DNA from: a virus
DNA: 20,438 nt
IMG/VR virus record: IMGVR_UViG_3300017960_000069
Span: 1-20,438 of that record
Reading direction: 5' to 3' (one strand)
Shown here: positions 14,854 through 20,438 of the stretch, piece by piece
How the letters are laid out: each line of letters starts with the position of its first letter
How positions within the stretch are numbered: position 1 is the stretch's first letter
Made by a program: the position numbers and the translations under genes
The notes under the pieces: model-generated
What the model saw: the letters and a program-made list of their open reading frames with translations, nothing else
Databases searched by the model: none
What the model was told of the DNA's origin: nothing

Positions 14854-15139
14854 CTTTCGCCATCGGAACCTCGATGCCGCGCTTCACGCACTCACGCCTA
14901 CTCTCACTATCGAACATAAGCTGCTCCCCTCTCCGCGTGACAATGATCGGCTCGCCCTCCGGGAACTGGTCGCCTAAGTTGCGGAGGATCTCCCCGACAA
15001 TCTTCACGCCTCCCAGCCAGTAGACGTCCGTGTCCGGATCGTAGTTGAGGCCCCCGTCCCGAACCTCCATTATGCGCTCACGCGCAGCCTCATCGACCAT
15101 CTCCCCGTACAGTGCGTCGAACTTGGTTCTCTTTGCCAC
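14846..15139 (-). CDS. Hypothetical protein
   Basis: 97 residues, start GTG 15139 with AGGAGG five bases upstream. Helical N-terminus (RTKFDALYGEMVDEAARERIMEV), then a beta-rich part VYWLGGVKIVGEILRNLG and EGEPIIVTRRGEQLMFD. No family recognised. Confidence 0.72.
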   Translation of the reverse strand: MAKRTKFDALYGEMVDEAARERIMEVRDGGLNYDPDTDVYWLGGVKIVGEILRNLGDQFPEGEPIIVTRRGEQLMFDSESRRECVKRGIEVPMAKDG

Positions 15140-15148
15140 AGTGTCCTC

Positions 15149-15469
15149 CTACCTGCGCCACCCGGCGCGATGGGCTGTGACGATTATCTCGCACAGCTCT
15201 CTTGCCGCGTCCCCGGTGAGCGCGGTGATGTTCTCTTCGCTCGAATGAAAGACGTCCTCGTGTGCGCCCTCGTCGGACACCGCGAAAAACCAGTCGCCAA
15301 TCAGCGTCGCCCCGCACGACTCACACTCTCCATCGGGACCTTCATTCTCATGGCCGCACTCGTCGCAGGGGTGGTGCCCCATGCTCTCAACGTGAGCCAG
15401 GTACTTGTCTTCGGTAGTGAACGAGCAGTCGTCGTTCAAGTCCCCGTTCCATTTAAAATCAGTCGCCAT
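15149..15469 (-). CDS. Zinc-ribbon hypothetical protein
   Basis: 106 residues. A clear zinc ribbon, CDECGHENEGPDGECESCG (about 35-53), is followed by GDWFFAVSDEGAHEDVFH and a helix GDAARELCEIIVTAHRAGWRR. ATG 15469 has GGAGG about six bases upstream. Acidic overall. Function unknown. Confidence 0.75.
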   Translation of the reverse strand: MATDFKWNGDLNDDCSFTTEDKYLAHVESMGHHPCDECGHENEGPDGECESCGATLIGDWFFAVSDEGAHEDVFHSSEENITALTGDAARELCEIIVTAHRAGWRR

Positions 15470-15478
15470 CCAGCCCTC

Positions 15479-15880
15479 CTAGTCGTCTGCTATTGCCTTA
15501 TCGACATCCCATCTCAGTAACCAGCATCTGCTCATCATGAAATCGGCTGCGTCCACTCGCTCACGACCATAGAGTTCACTAATAGAATCGCCAATGATCT
15601 CACAAGCCTCTGCGAGAGTGTCCCTGGTGATATCTCTATCGCACGTCGGGCGCTCTGGACAAACGGGACACTGGACTTTTTCCGGCACCTGTGAACACTC
15701 TGGAAACACCCTATCCCCTCCGACTACCGTCAACCCGACTCCAATGGTCAGCGTCAGGATAACACCTAACGATATCAACAATGAAGTCGCTGTAAGAACA
15801 ACCCCCAGCGATATAACCACCATTGCCCTTGCTCCTTCAGCCTTCTTGTTTTCCTGTTCTCGTTCTTGCTCTTCATTCAT
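15479..15880 (-). CDS. Small membrane protein
   Basis: 133 residues. A charged N-terminus (residues 1-18) precedes a long hydrophobic stretch (about 19-55: MVVISLGVVLTATSLLISLG, then VILTLTIGVGLTVVGG), enough for one long or two short membrane helices. A Cys/Pro-rich segment ECSQVPEKVQCPVCPERPTC follows, perhaps a metal-binding or disulfide site, then a soluble C-terminus. ATG 15880 has AAAGGAGG five bases upstream. A lysis or superinfection-exclusion role is possible, but no sequence feature proves it. Confidence 0.75.
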   Translation of the reverse strand: MNEEQEREQENKKAEGARAMVVISLGVVLTATSLLISLGVILTLTIGVGLTVVGGDRVFPECSQVPEKVQCPVCPERPTCDRDITRDTLAEACEIIGDSISELYGRERVDAADFMMSRCWLLRWDVDKAIADD

Positions 15881-16144
15881 CTAGTCCTCCTTTATTATTG
15901 CAGACATTTCCAGTTTTATTCGTGACTTCTTCTCCCGGTACACCACCTCGATCAGATCGCGGTGAATCACCTCGTCTCCGTCCAATTTTGAGGACGCATG
16001 CGCGTAGTACTTTAGCTGTCCCAGCTTCTGCCGGTCGGACAGGATTGCCAGCGCCCCACGGATCGACGCCGTGTTCCAGTTGTGAACCTTCTCTGAAACC
16101 ACCGGAGCCTCATCCGACCCTATCTTAAAATTAGATCCGACCAT
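15881..16144 (-). CDS. Hypothetical protein
   Basis: 87 residues, directly abutting the membrane protein gene. Contains SIRGALAILSDRQKLGQLKY and HRDLIEVVYREKKSRIKLE; mixed alpha/beta, basic C-terminal half. ATG 16144 has AAGGAAGG five bases upstream. No family recognised. Confidence 0.72.
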   Translation of the reverse strand: MVGSNFKIGSDEAPVVSEKVHNWNTASIRGALAILSDRQKLGQLKYYAHASSKLDGDEVIHRDLIEVVYREKKSRIKLEMSAIIKED

Positions 16145-16145
16145 G

Positions 16146-16307
16146 TCATCCTTCCTTTACAACTCTAGACTGACGATGCTTCCGCCACTTCTCGAACGCC
16201 TCCAGAAGACCAACATCACTGGGTCGCAGATCAAAAAGACCATTCGTTTCATCGAACTCGATTTCGGAACCAGTAATCTTCCGTGCCGTGCTTCTTCGTA
16301 AACCCAC
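16146..16307 (-). CDS. Small hypothetical protein, start uncertain
   Basis: A frame of up to 53 codons ends TGA at 16146, one base before the next start codon. Its C-terminal part SEIEFDETNGLFDLRPSDVG and LLEAFEKWRKHRQSRVVKEG looks like real protein, and it fills the 100-base gap left by the neighbouring genes. The only standard start is GTG 16307, inside the upstream gene and without a good ribosome binding site, so the true N-terminus is unclear. Confidence 0.5.
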   Translation of the reverse strand: MGLRRSTARKITGSEIEFDETNGLFDLRPSDVGLLEAFEKWRKHRQSRVVKEG

Positions 16308-16455
16308 GATGGTACATCAGTCCACACCCAGGGCAATGATATGTGTTGTACGCAGCAACTAGCCGGTTGGGGATCTTCGTAAAGCCGCGCAGGGTGTACT
16401 CGCACGATACATCCCCGTCGATCCACTCCATCTTGCCGCCGCACTTACACTTCAC
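16249..16455 (-). CDS. Small zinc-ribbon protein
   Basis: 68 residues. KCKCGGKM at the start and CPGCG near 41-45 make a likely zinc ribbon, with a further Cys near 18. GTG 16455 shares GTGA with the stop of the upstream gene, so translational coupling is likely. Cys spacing resembles the protein at 14539-14853. Function unknown. Confidence 0.7.
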   Translation of the reverse strand: MKCKCGGKMEWIDGDVSCEYTLRGFTKIPNRLVAAYNTYHCPGCGLMYHRGFTKKHGTEDYWFRNRVR

Positions 16456-16673
16456 CCCGAAATCCCGCGCAGGATGATGTCATTTTTCGTGATCTTGCGG
16501 ACCCTGAACCTGCCGCCATTCACCTCGACGATCTGATTGACACGAAATAGTGCCACGCCCTTGCGGACCGCCGTCCCGTTCCCATGGACCACGCCTTCGA
16601 CTTCACCCTTTTTCAGCTTATCGTAGATCTCCTGGTTGATCATCTCCATACGACCCGTCTCCGGATTCTGCAT
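16452..16673 (-). CDS. Small protein with FRV motif repeat, paralogue of 19087-19329
   Basis: 73 residues. The C-terminal domain KGVALFRVNQIVEVNGGRFR continuing VRKITKNDIILR is built of two FRV-type beta units. It matches the protein at 19087-19329 at about 15 of 35 aligned positions, and both begin MQN. Function is unknown; the domain resembles short beta-barrel-like proteins seen in phages. ATG 16673 has AAGGAGGAG about five bases upstream and lies 56 bases inside the end of the hydrolase gene, a long overlap. Confidence 0.75.
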   Translation of the reverse strand: MQNPETGRMEMINQEIYDKLKKGEVEGVVHGNGTAVRKGVALFRVNQIVEVNGGRFRVRKITKNDIILRGISG

Positions 16674-17259
16674 TTATCTCCTCCTTATGTATCCATCCCC
16701 AGACCTTTTTGGCCCAGCGTTTTCCCTTCCAACGGCGGACATGAAACCCGCTCACGGACCCCGGCTGAAACTCCACCCGATCAATGGTGCTGAAATAATG
16801 ACAGTGCGAGTTCTCCTCGATCGTCTTCCGCATTGAAATCATAAACCCAGCCGTCCCCTCCACCAGCAATGGTGGACCTACCCAGTAGCATTCTTTGCCC
16901 CTTAGACGGTACGACAGCGCCCTCACATGCCTCGCGTAAGTCTTCGGCGGAGTTCGGCACGAGTTCATCCCCAGGGACACCACAACGGCATCCACGCGGC
17001 TCTCCGCGAGGTACATCTCGAAGTCGGCATCCTTGGCCCAGGAACTTGCACGACCACCAATAGTTGCCTTGGTCGTGACGTGCGCCCCGGCATCCTCGAA
17101 TCTCTTCCGAAGCCCCATCTCCAGACCCGATCCCTCTCCAACGAGAGAATCGCCCAGGATTAGGATGTCCTCGTTTTTCCACCGGGAAACGTCTCCTGCC
17201 AACGCAATGCTGACCGCCAGCATTATCGCCACGCACATTACCATACTCAACCGCGTCAT
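16618..17259 (-). CDS. Putative exported SGNH/GDSL hydrolase
   Basis: 213 residues. A hydrophobic N-terminus (RLSMVMCVAIMLAVSIALA, probable cleavage after ALA at 21) looks like a signal peptide. SGNH blocks follow: I, ILILGDSLVGEG (Ser38); II, TIGGRASSW (Gly68); III, SLGMNS (Asn99); V, SGFHVRRWKGKRWA (His173). The residue usually Asp three before His is Ser170, so the Asp of the DxxH block is missing. SGNH enzymes cut ester bonds in lipids or polysaccharides; here an envelope or capsule substrate is plausible. The last ~15 residues look non-globular and overlap the next gene by 56 bases. ATG 17259 has GAGAGGTG upstream. Confidence 0.82.
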   Translation of the reverse strand: MTRLSMVMCVAIMLAVSIALAGDVSRWKNEDILILGDSLVGEGSGLEMGLRKRFEDAGAHVTTKATIGGRASSWAKDADFEMYLAESRVDAVVVSLGMNSCRTPPKTYARHVRALSYRLRGKECYWVGPPLLVEGTAGFMISMRKTIEENSHCHYFSTIDRVEFQPGSVSGFHVRRWKGKRWAKKVWGWIHKEEINAESGDGSYGDDQPGDLR

Positions 17260-17274
17260 CTCAACACCTCTCTC

Positions 17275-17520
17275 TCAGTACCTAGCGTTTTGCCGTCGAA
17301 TCATATCGGCCCACGGCTCGTCGTAGAGCACCTTCTCGATCTCGGCGAGACGCTCCTCGATCGACAGCGCAGCCAACCCGGCAAGATGCATTCTTTTTTC
17401 CTTGTCCGCCTTCTCGGCTCGGCACTGGCCACACACCGATGGAGGCGGATAACCAGATCCCACTGGCTCATACTTTGTCTTCCCACACTCCAAGCAGGTT
17501 ATTTGCACAATCATTGCCAT
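17275..17520 (-). CDS. Zinc-ribbon protein downstream of a palindrome
   Basis: 81 residues. The zinc ribbon has CLECG (9-13) and CGQC (30-33). A helical tail ALSIEERLAEIEKVLYDEPW follows. ATG 17520 has GGAGG seven bases upstream, preceded by the fourth start-associated palindrome. Function unknown. Confidence 0.75.
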   Translation of the reverse strand: MAMIVQITCLECGKTKYEPVGSGYPPPSVCGQCRAEKADKEKRMHLAGLAALSIEERLAEIEKVLYDEPWADMIRRQNARY

Positions 17521-17535
17521 CTCAATCCTCCTCTT

Positions 17536-17551
17536 GCGAACTTGAGTTCGC
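17536..17551 (-). promoter_or_regulatory. Start-associated palindrome, copy 4
   Basis: The minus strand reads GCGAACTCAAGTTCGC, identical to copy 2, 15 bases before ATG 17520, and is followed by AGAGGAGGATTGAG. It lies 38 bases after the stop of the preceding gene, in the clearest non-coding gap of the four sites. Confidence 0.88.
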
Positions 17552-17589
17552 GTTCACTATCGAAGTGGTGGCCCCAAGACAAAAGAAGG

Positions 17590-18261
17590 TTACTTACGAA
17601 CCGGCTTGTCGAGCTTCTTTCGGCCAACTCCTCCACACTCCTCACAAGGCACACCCTTTTCAAAACCACGCGTCTCGCACTTCGTACAGTCCTCGTGCGT
17701 AGCCATGATCCCGTGACGCAACATATAGGCCGCAAGATCACCGGCCATCTCTTCTATCACGGCCTCCTGCTTGAGAATCTTATCCGTCAGACCGACTTGC
17801 TCCGCATCTAGCCGTTGGCTATTCTCGACCTCCTCCTGGATCCGGTTCCCGAACTCGTGCTTGGCATCCATCCAATCAGCGACGTGAGCCTCAGCCTTGC
17901 GCTCTGCAAAGTCCAGCCTCTTCTCCAAATCATAAATCCTGTCCCGGCGCTCCTCGGCAATCTGCAGGGCATCATCACGGCGCTTCCGGACGATCTCAAG
18001 TTCGTTAAGCACCTCAAAATACCTCTTCACGAAACCATCCAAATGCTCGGCAGACTTCAAATCAACACGCACTCCTTCGGAGGTCTGGTTGTCTCCAAAG
18101 CAGTACACGTTAAAAAACTCTTCAATAAAACCAAGGTTTCCTGTAGCTACTTCATCCCGTAACTGCCTAAGATGTCCAAGAAGTTCATCGAGAACAAACC
18201 TGTTCTCGCTGCTCAATCTCATGTTCCTAATCGAATTCTCAATATTGATACGCATGTTCAT
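17590..18261 (-). CDS. Coiled-coil protein with DnaJ-like Cys motif
   Basis: 223 residues. The middle (about 80-165) is a long coiled coil (VRKRRDDALQIAEERRDRIY, DLEKRLDFAERKAEAHVADW). The C-terminus has CTKCETRGFEKGVPCEECGG followed by VGRK, a pair of CxxC units with glycines like one zinc-binding repeat of DnaJ-type proteins. ATG 18261 has AGGAGG about four bases upstream. A structural or chaperone-adaptor role is conceivable, but unproven. Confidence 0.75.
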   Translation of the reverse strand: MNMRINIENSIRNMRLSSENRFVLDELLGHLRQLRDEVATGNLGFIEEFFNVYCFGDNQTSEGVRVDLKSAEHLDGFVKRYFEVLNELEIVRKRRDDALQIAEERRDRIYDLEKRLDFAERKAEAHVADWMDAKHEFGNRIQEEVENSQRLDAEQVGLTDKILKQEAVIEEMAGDLAAYMLRHGIMATHEDCTKCETRGFEKGVPCEECGGVGRKKLDKPVRK

Positions 18262-18269
18262 GTTTCCTC

Positions 18270-19082
18270 CTACAAGTACTTCTTCAGCATCTCCACAACT
18301 ATCTTGGAAACATTGAGGACGTACTTTTTGTCATTCTTTTCTAGGGCCTGGAGCGCGTCCCGATGATCCTTGAGAAAGTCCCCCCGAGCATCATCAATGA
18401 AGAACCTGATATACTCCCCCAACTGTGACGGTTTATCAATCTCCCCCTCCTTGGAAAATATGCCCTGCAGCCTCTCATCGGTCAGGTAGGACTCGAACTC
18501 ATCACGGACAACCTGGACCTCGGGAGCAATTTCCACCGGAGGTTTCTTTGCCTTGGCTTGCTGTTTTTCCTTAAAGTCCTCGCCCTTCTTCTTGATCATA
18601 AAGACCGACCCCTGCTCGGTGGAGAACATCTTGTGCAGTGGCTTAATCACCACGCCTTCGCACAGGTTCTTCCCAGCCTGAACATCACTTGGCCCCTCCC
18701 GAGAATCAAAAGCAATGTCAAACTCCATCGCCTCCTCCAAACCATCGACCGTCGCCATGATTGGAACAAGAAACTTCTCCAACCCCAGAATTTTCATGAT
18801 CTCGATCATGTCGCCTGATGGCTGCATCTCCTCGTCCTTGCAGAGATCATAAAACAGGATCCTTTTCTCGGGACCGTAATCAACACCCTTCTGGACACCA
18901 GCACCGAACAACTCCCCGTACAAATGGTAGGTCGCATCGTCGAAGACCGCCTTGTCACTCCAGGTCCTAATCAAATTCTTGTAATCATCTCTTCCCAGGA
19001 TGCCACGGGACGGGATTACGCTGCTCCTAATCCCCTCCCATTTATAGATGGAGTCTTTAATTGCTTCTGTTTCTTTTGACAT
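18270..19082 (-). CDS. ATP-dependent RNA/DNA ligase-like nucleotidyltransferase
   Basis: 270 residues. Nucleotidyltransferase motifs: a likely motif I YKWEGIRSSV with Lys14 as adenylation site; motif III YHLYGELFG (Glu57); motif IIIa region RILFYDL; motif IV EGVVIKP (142-148); motif V FMIKKKGEDF (161-170). This arrangement fits the RNA ligase family (T4 Rnl2-like, PF09414), which seals nicked RNA or repairs tRNA. KWEG replaces the usual KxDG/KxHG, and only 13 residues precede the Lys, short for this family. The upstream frame has a stop, so no extension is possible. The C-terminal ~90 residues form a helical domain. ATG 19082 has AGGAGAGG upstream. Confidence 0.82.
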   Translation of the reverse strand: MSKETEAIKDSIYKWEGIRSSVIPSRGILGRDDYKNLIRTWSDKAVFDDATYHLYGELFGAGVQKGVDYGPEKRILFYDLCKDEEMQPSGDMIEIMKILGLEKFLVPIMATVDGLEEAMEFDIAFDSREGPSDVQAGKNLCEGVVIKPLHKMFSTEQGSVFMIKKKGEDFKEKQQAKAKKPPVEIAPEVQVVRDEFESYLTDERLQGIFSKEGEIDKPSQLGEYIRFFIDDARGDFLKDHRDALQALEKNDKKYVLNVSKIVVEMLKKYL

Positions 19083-19086
19083 TATT

Positions 19087-19329
19087 CTACCTCTCCTTTT
19101 TTTTAACCCTTCTCAAAACAATGTCCTTCTTTTTTATCCTGTGGACGCGAAACAGGCTCCCTTTTAATTCAATCTCTTCTCCAACTCGAAAAGTCACTGT
19201 CCCTGCTGGAATTTTTGACACGTCACTGAAAAAAGCACCTCTTGCATATTGCCCTTCTTGCAGCTTTTCGATTTGGTTGTACAAATCTTCTGATATTCCT
19301 TCGAAATTTTTCGTTTTATGATTCTGCAT
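19087..19329 (-). CDS. Small protein with FRV motif repeat, paralogue of 16452-16673
   Basis: 80 residues. Begins MQN and carries TFRVGEEIELKGSLFRVHRI then KKKDIVLRRVK, matching the protein at 16452-16673. The tail is very basic (RRVKKKER), which the paralogue lacks. ATG 19329 has AAGGAG about seven bases upstream. It ends four bases before the ligase start. Function unknown. Confidence 0.78.
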   Translation of the reverse strand: MQNHKTKNFEGISEDLYNQIEKLQEGQYARGAFFSDVSKIPAGTVTFRVGEEIELKGSLFRVHRIKKKDIVLRRVKKKER

Positions 19330-19495
19330 TTTCTCTCTCCTTATTCCGTCTTATTGTATAAAACTTCCCACCAAGACACATATCAATACCTGTCTTAGCT
19401 TTGTATTCTATTTCTTGTCTATGACACCAACTGCAAAAAATCGAAGTGGCCACAAAACCTACCAAAATACCAATTACAAAACATTCAACCATCAT
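19316..19495 (-). CDS. Small single-pass membrane protein
   Basis: 59 residues. ATG 19495 (a second ATG follows) has TTGGAG six bases upstream. Residues 3-23 (VECFVIGILVGFVATSIFCS) make one membrane helix, followed by a polar CHRQEIEYKAKTGID segment and a basic end. The gene ends 14 bases inside the next one. It accounts for most of an otherwise empty 200-base gap. Small phage membrane proteins of this form include lysis and exclusion factors, but no specific match is recognised. Confidence 0.65.
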   Translation of the reverse strand: MMVECFVIGILVGFVATSIFCSWCHRQEIEYKAKTGIDMCLGGKFYTIRRNKERENAES

Positions 19496-19527
19496 ACACT
19501 CTCCAACTTCTCTTCATACCAAGGTCC

Positions 19528-20040
19528 CTAAACCTCACCGCATTCACTACATCGCGGCCAACCGTCATAACCCGCATGAACGTCGTCCCCAGACTGAACG
19601 GTGTCTGTCGAAAAGCACCTGGGACACTGCTTATAGGTATCTATCGCCTCTTTGTGCGGCATCTTGTCTATCTTCTTTTCCAGGCACATGTGTTCCCTGT
19701 TAGCGTCCTCCTTGTTGTCAAAGAATTTGGTACCCGCTTTCAATCTACTTTTATACCAAAACAGATTCCCTTCCTTAACAAAGAAATCCTCACACGCCTC
19801 CTCAAATGTCCTAGCAACTTGTTTGCCGTGGAGTCTTGCTGAGCCTGACTTGCCACAACCGGCAAAGTTATAGCTTTCCTGCCAAATCTCGAAAGTTGGC
19901 CACTCCTCGGCGCTTAACGCTTTTTGCTCCTGTAGAGCGGCACGCAGATCAGCCTTCAGTTTTTCGACTTTAGTATTAACTCCTCGAAGTCGAGGAGATT
20001 CTTTGATTTCTTTTCTACCTGTTCTACTTACCATCAACAT
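19528..20040 (-). CDS. Hypothetical protein with C-terminal zinc ribbon
   Basis: 170 residues from ATG 20040, which overlaps the preceding stop by one base (TGATG); ATG 20034 is an alternative and neither has a strong ribosome binding site. A basic N-terminus (SRTGRKEIKESPRLRG) leads to a helix KVEKLKADLRAALQEQKALS, a central domain with ARTFEEACEDFFVKEGNLFW, and a C-terminal zinc ribbon with CPRC and CSEC. Function unknown. Confidence 0.72.
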   Translation of the reverse strand: MLMVSRTGRKEIKESPRLRGVNTKVEKLKADLRAALQEQKALSAEEWPTFEIWQESYNFAGCGKSGSARLHGKQVARTFEEACEDFFVKEGNLFWYKSRLKAGTKFFDNKEDANREHMCLEKKIDKMPHKEAIDTYKQCPRCFSTDTVQSGDDVHAGYDGWPRCSECGEV

Positions 20041-20255
20041 CACCCATCTGCACGATCCACGAAAGATTTTGAATTGCATCGTCGACAATCGTTCACAAAC
20101 CTCCGCATCCAATAATGCGACAATCGTTTCGCCTTCTTGGGATCATTCGTATAGCCCCAGTCAACACCCCCCTCACCCGGAATCTCAGAAACATAATGAA
20201 TACTATTATCCCCCAAGAACCTGCTGCAAATATAACTATCCACTCTTGTTTTCAT
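20040..20255 (-). CDS. Small hypothetical protein
   Basis: 71 residues. ATG 20255 has GGAGG five bases upstream and shares ATGA with the stop of the preceding gene; an in-frame ATG at 20267 has no ribosome binding site. Contains GYTNDPKKAKRLSHYWMRRF, a pattern of small phage proteins with unknown role, and a Cys pair CRRC near the C-terminus. Confidence 0.72.
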   Translation of the reverse strand: MKTRVDSYICSRFLGDNSIHYVSEIPGEGGVDWGYTNDPKKAKRLSHYWMRRFVNDCRRCNSKSFVDRADG

Positions 20256-20438
20256 CGCTTCCTCCATTTAAGAATGATGTCGCAGGACTCCTCGGGGGTT
20301 CCCACATCCCGCACATTCAGTGGCCACAACTCCCGACACTCGCTCGATGTACCGTCGCCGTTGTCCAGCCACACCTCCGTGTCATCACCCATCCCATTCA
20401 CCTCGGGCAGATCCTTGACCCACTTTTTGAGCTGGCGA
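20252..20438 (-). CDS. C-terminal part of a conserved phage hypothetical protein
   Basis: Sixty-one residues of a gene that begins beyond the right edge; the frame opens at 20437 and ends TGA 20252. The sequence RQLKKWVKDLPEVNG, then DTEVWLDNGDG and CRELWPLNVRD, resembles a small conserved phage protein family ending in an LWPLN-like motif, function unknown. It overlaps the next start by ATGA. Confidence 0.7.
   Translation of the reverse strand, partial: RQLKKWVKDLPEVNGMGDDTEVWLDNGDGTSSECRELWPLNVRDVGTPEESCDIILKWRKR

Overview
The window looks like part of a tailed double-stranded DNA phage (Caudoviricetes) genome. All supported genes lie on the minus strand, so transcription runs from the right edge (about 20438) to the left edge (1). 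Genes are short and tightly packed, often overlapping by 1-17 bases (ATGA, GTGA and TGATG junctions), and most are preceded by strong AGGAGG-type ribosome binding sites. This points to a bacterial host with canonical Shine-Dalgarno initiation. The host genus cannot be told from the sequence. I see no tRNA, rRNA, CRISPR array, integrase or insertion sequence, and no gap above 300 bases without a gene.

The right part (about 20438 to 6727) is an accessory region of roughly 30 small genes. Recognisable ones are an ATP-dependent RNA/DNA ligase-like nucleotidyltransferase (18270-19082), a probably exported SGNH/GDSL hydrolase (16618-17259), a DUF1643 protein (12420-12956), a MazG-like protein (11243-12106), a DUF5662 HD-like protein (9720-10217), a DEDDh 3'-5' exonuclease of the Rv2179c type (8544-9071) and a PD-(D/E)XK nuclease (7065-7454). 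About a dozen others carry paired-cysteine (zinc ribbon) motifs, and two or three are small membrane proteins. Four of the genes are preceded by an almost invariant 16-bp palindrome (GCGAACT(C/T)AAGTTCGC on the coding strand) placed 12-15 bases before the start codon, a clear start-associated repeat family.

The left part (6740 to 1) is a replication/packaging block. It contains an SNF2-type DNA helicase interrupted by an intein in motif VI, a likely small terminase subunit with a long acidic tail, and the large terminase subunit (TerL, running off the left edge) interrupted by a second intein exactly inside the Walker A motif, between the P-loop Lys and Thr. Both inteins keep splicing blocks and two LAGLIDADG-type motifs, so both look like complete splicing plus homing elements.

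The most notable points are the start-associated palindromes and the two active-site inteins in different ATPases of one phage. Also of interest are the ligase with an atypical KWEG motif I close to its N-terminus and the exported SGNH hydrolase that lacks the usual Asp of its DxxH block.
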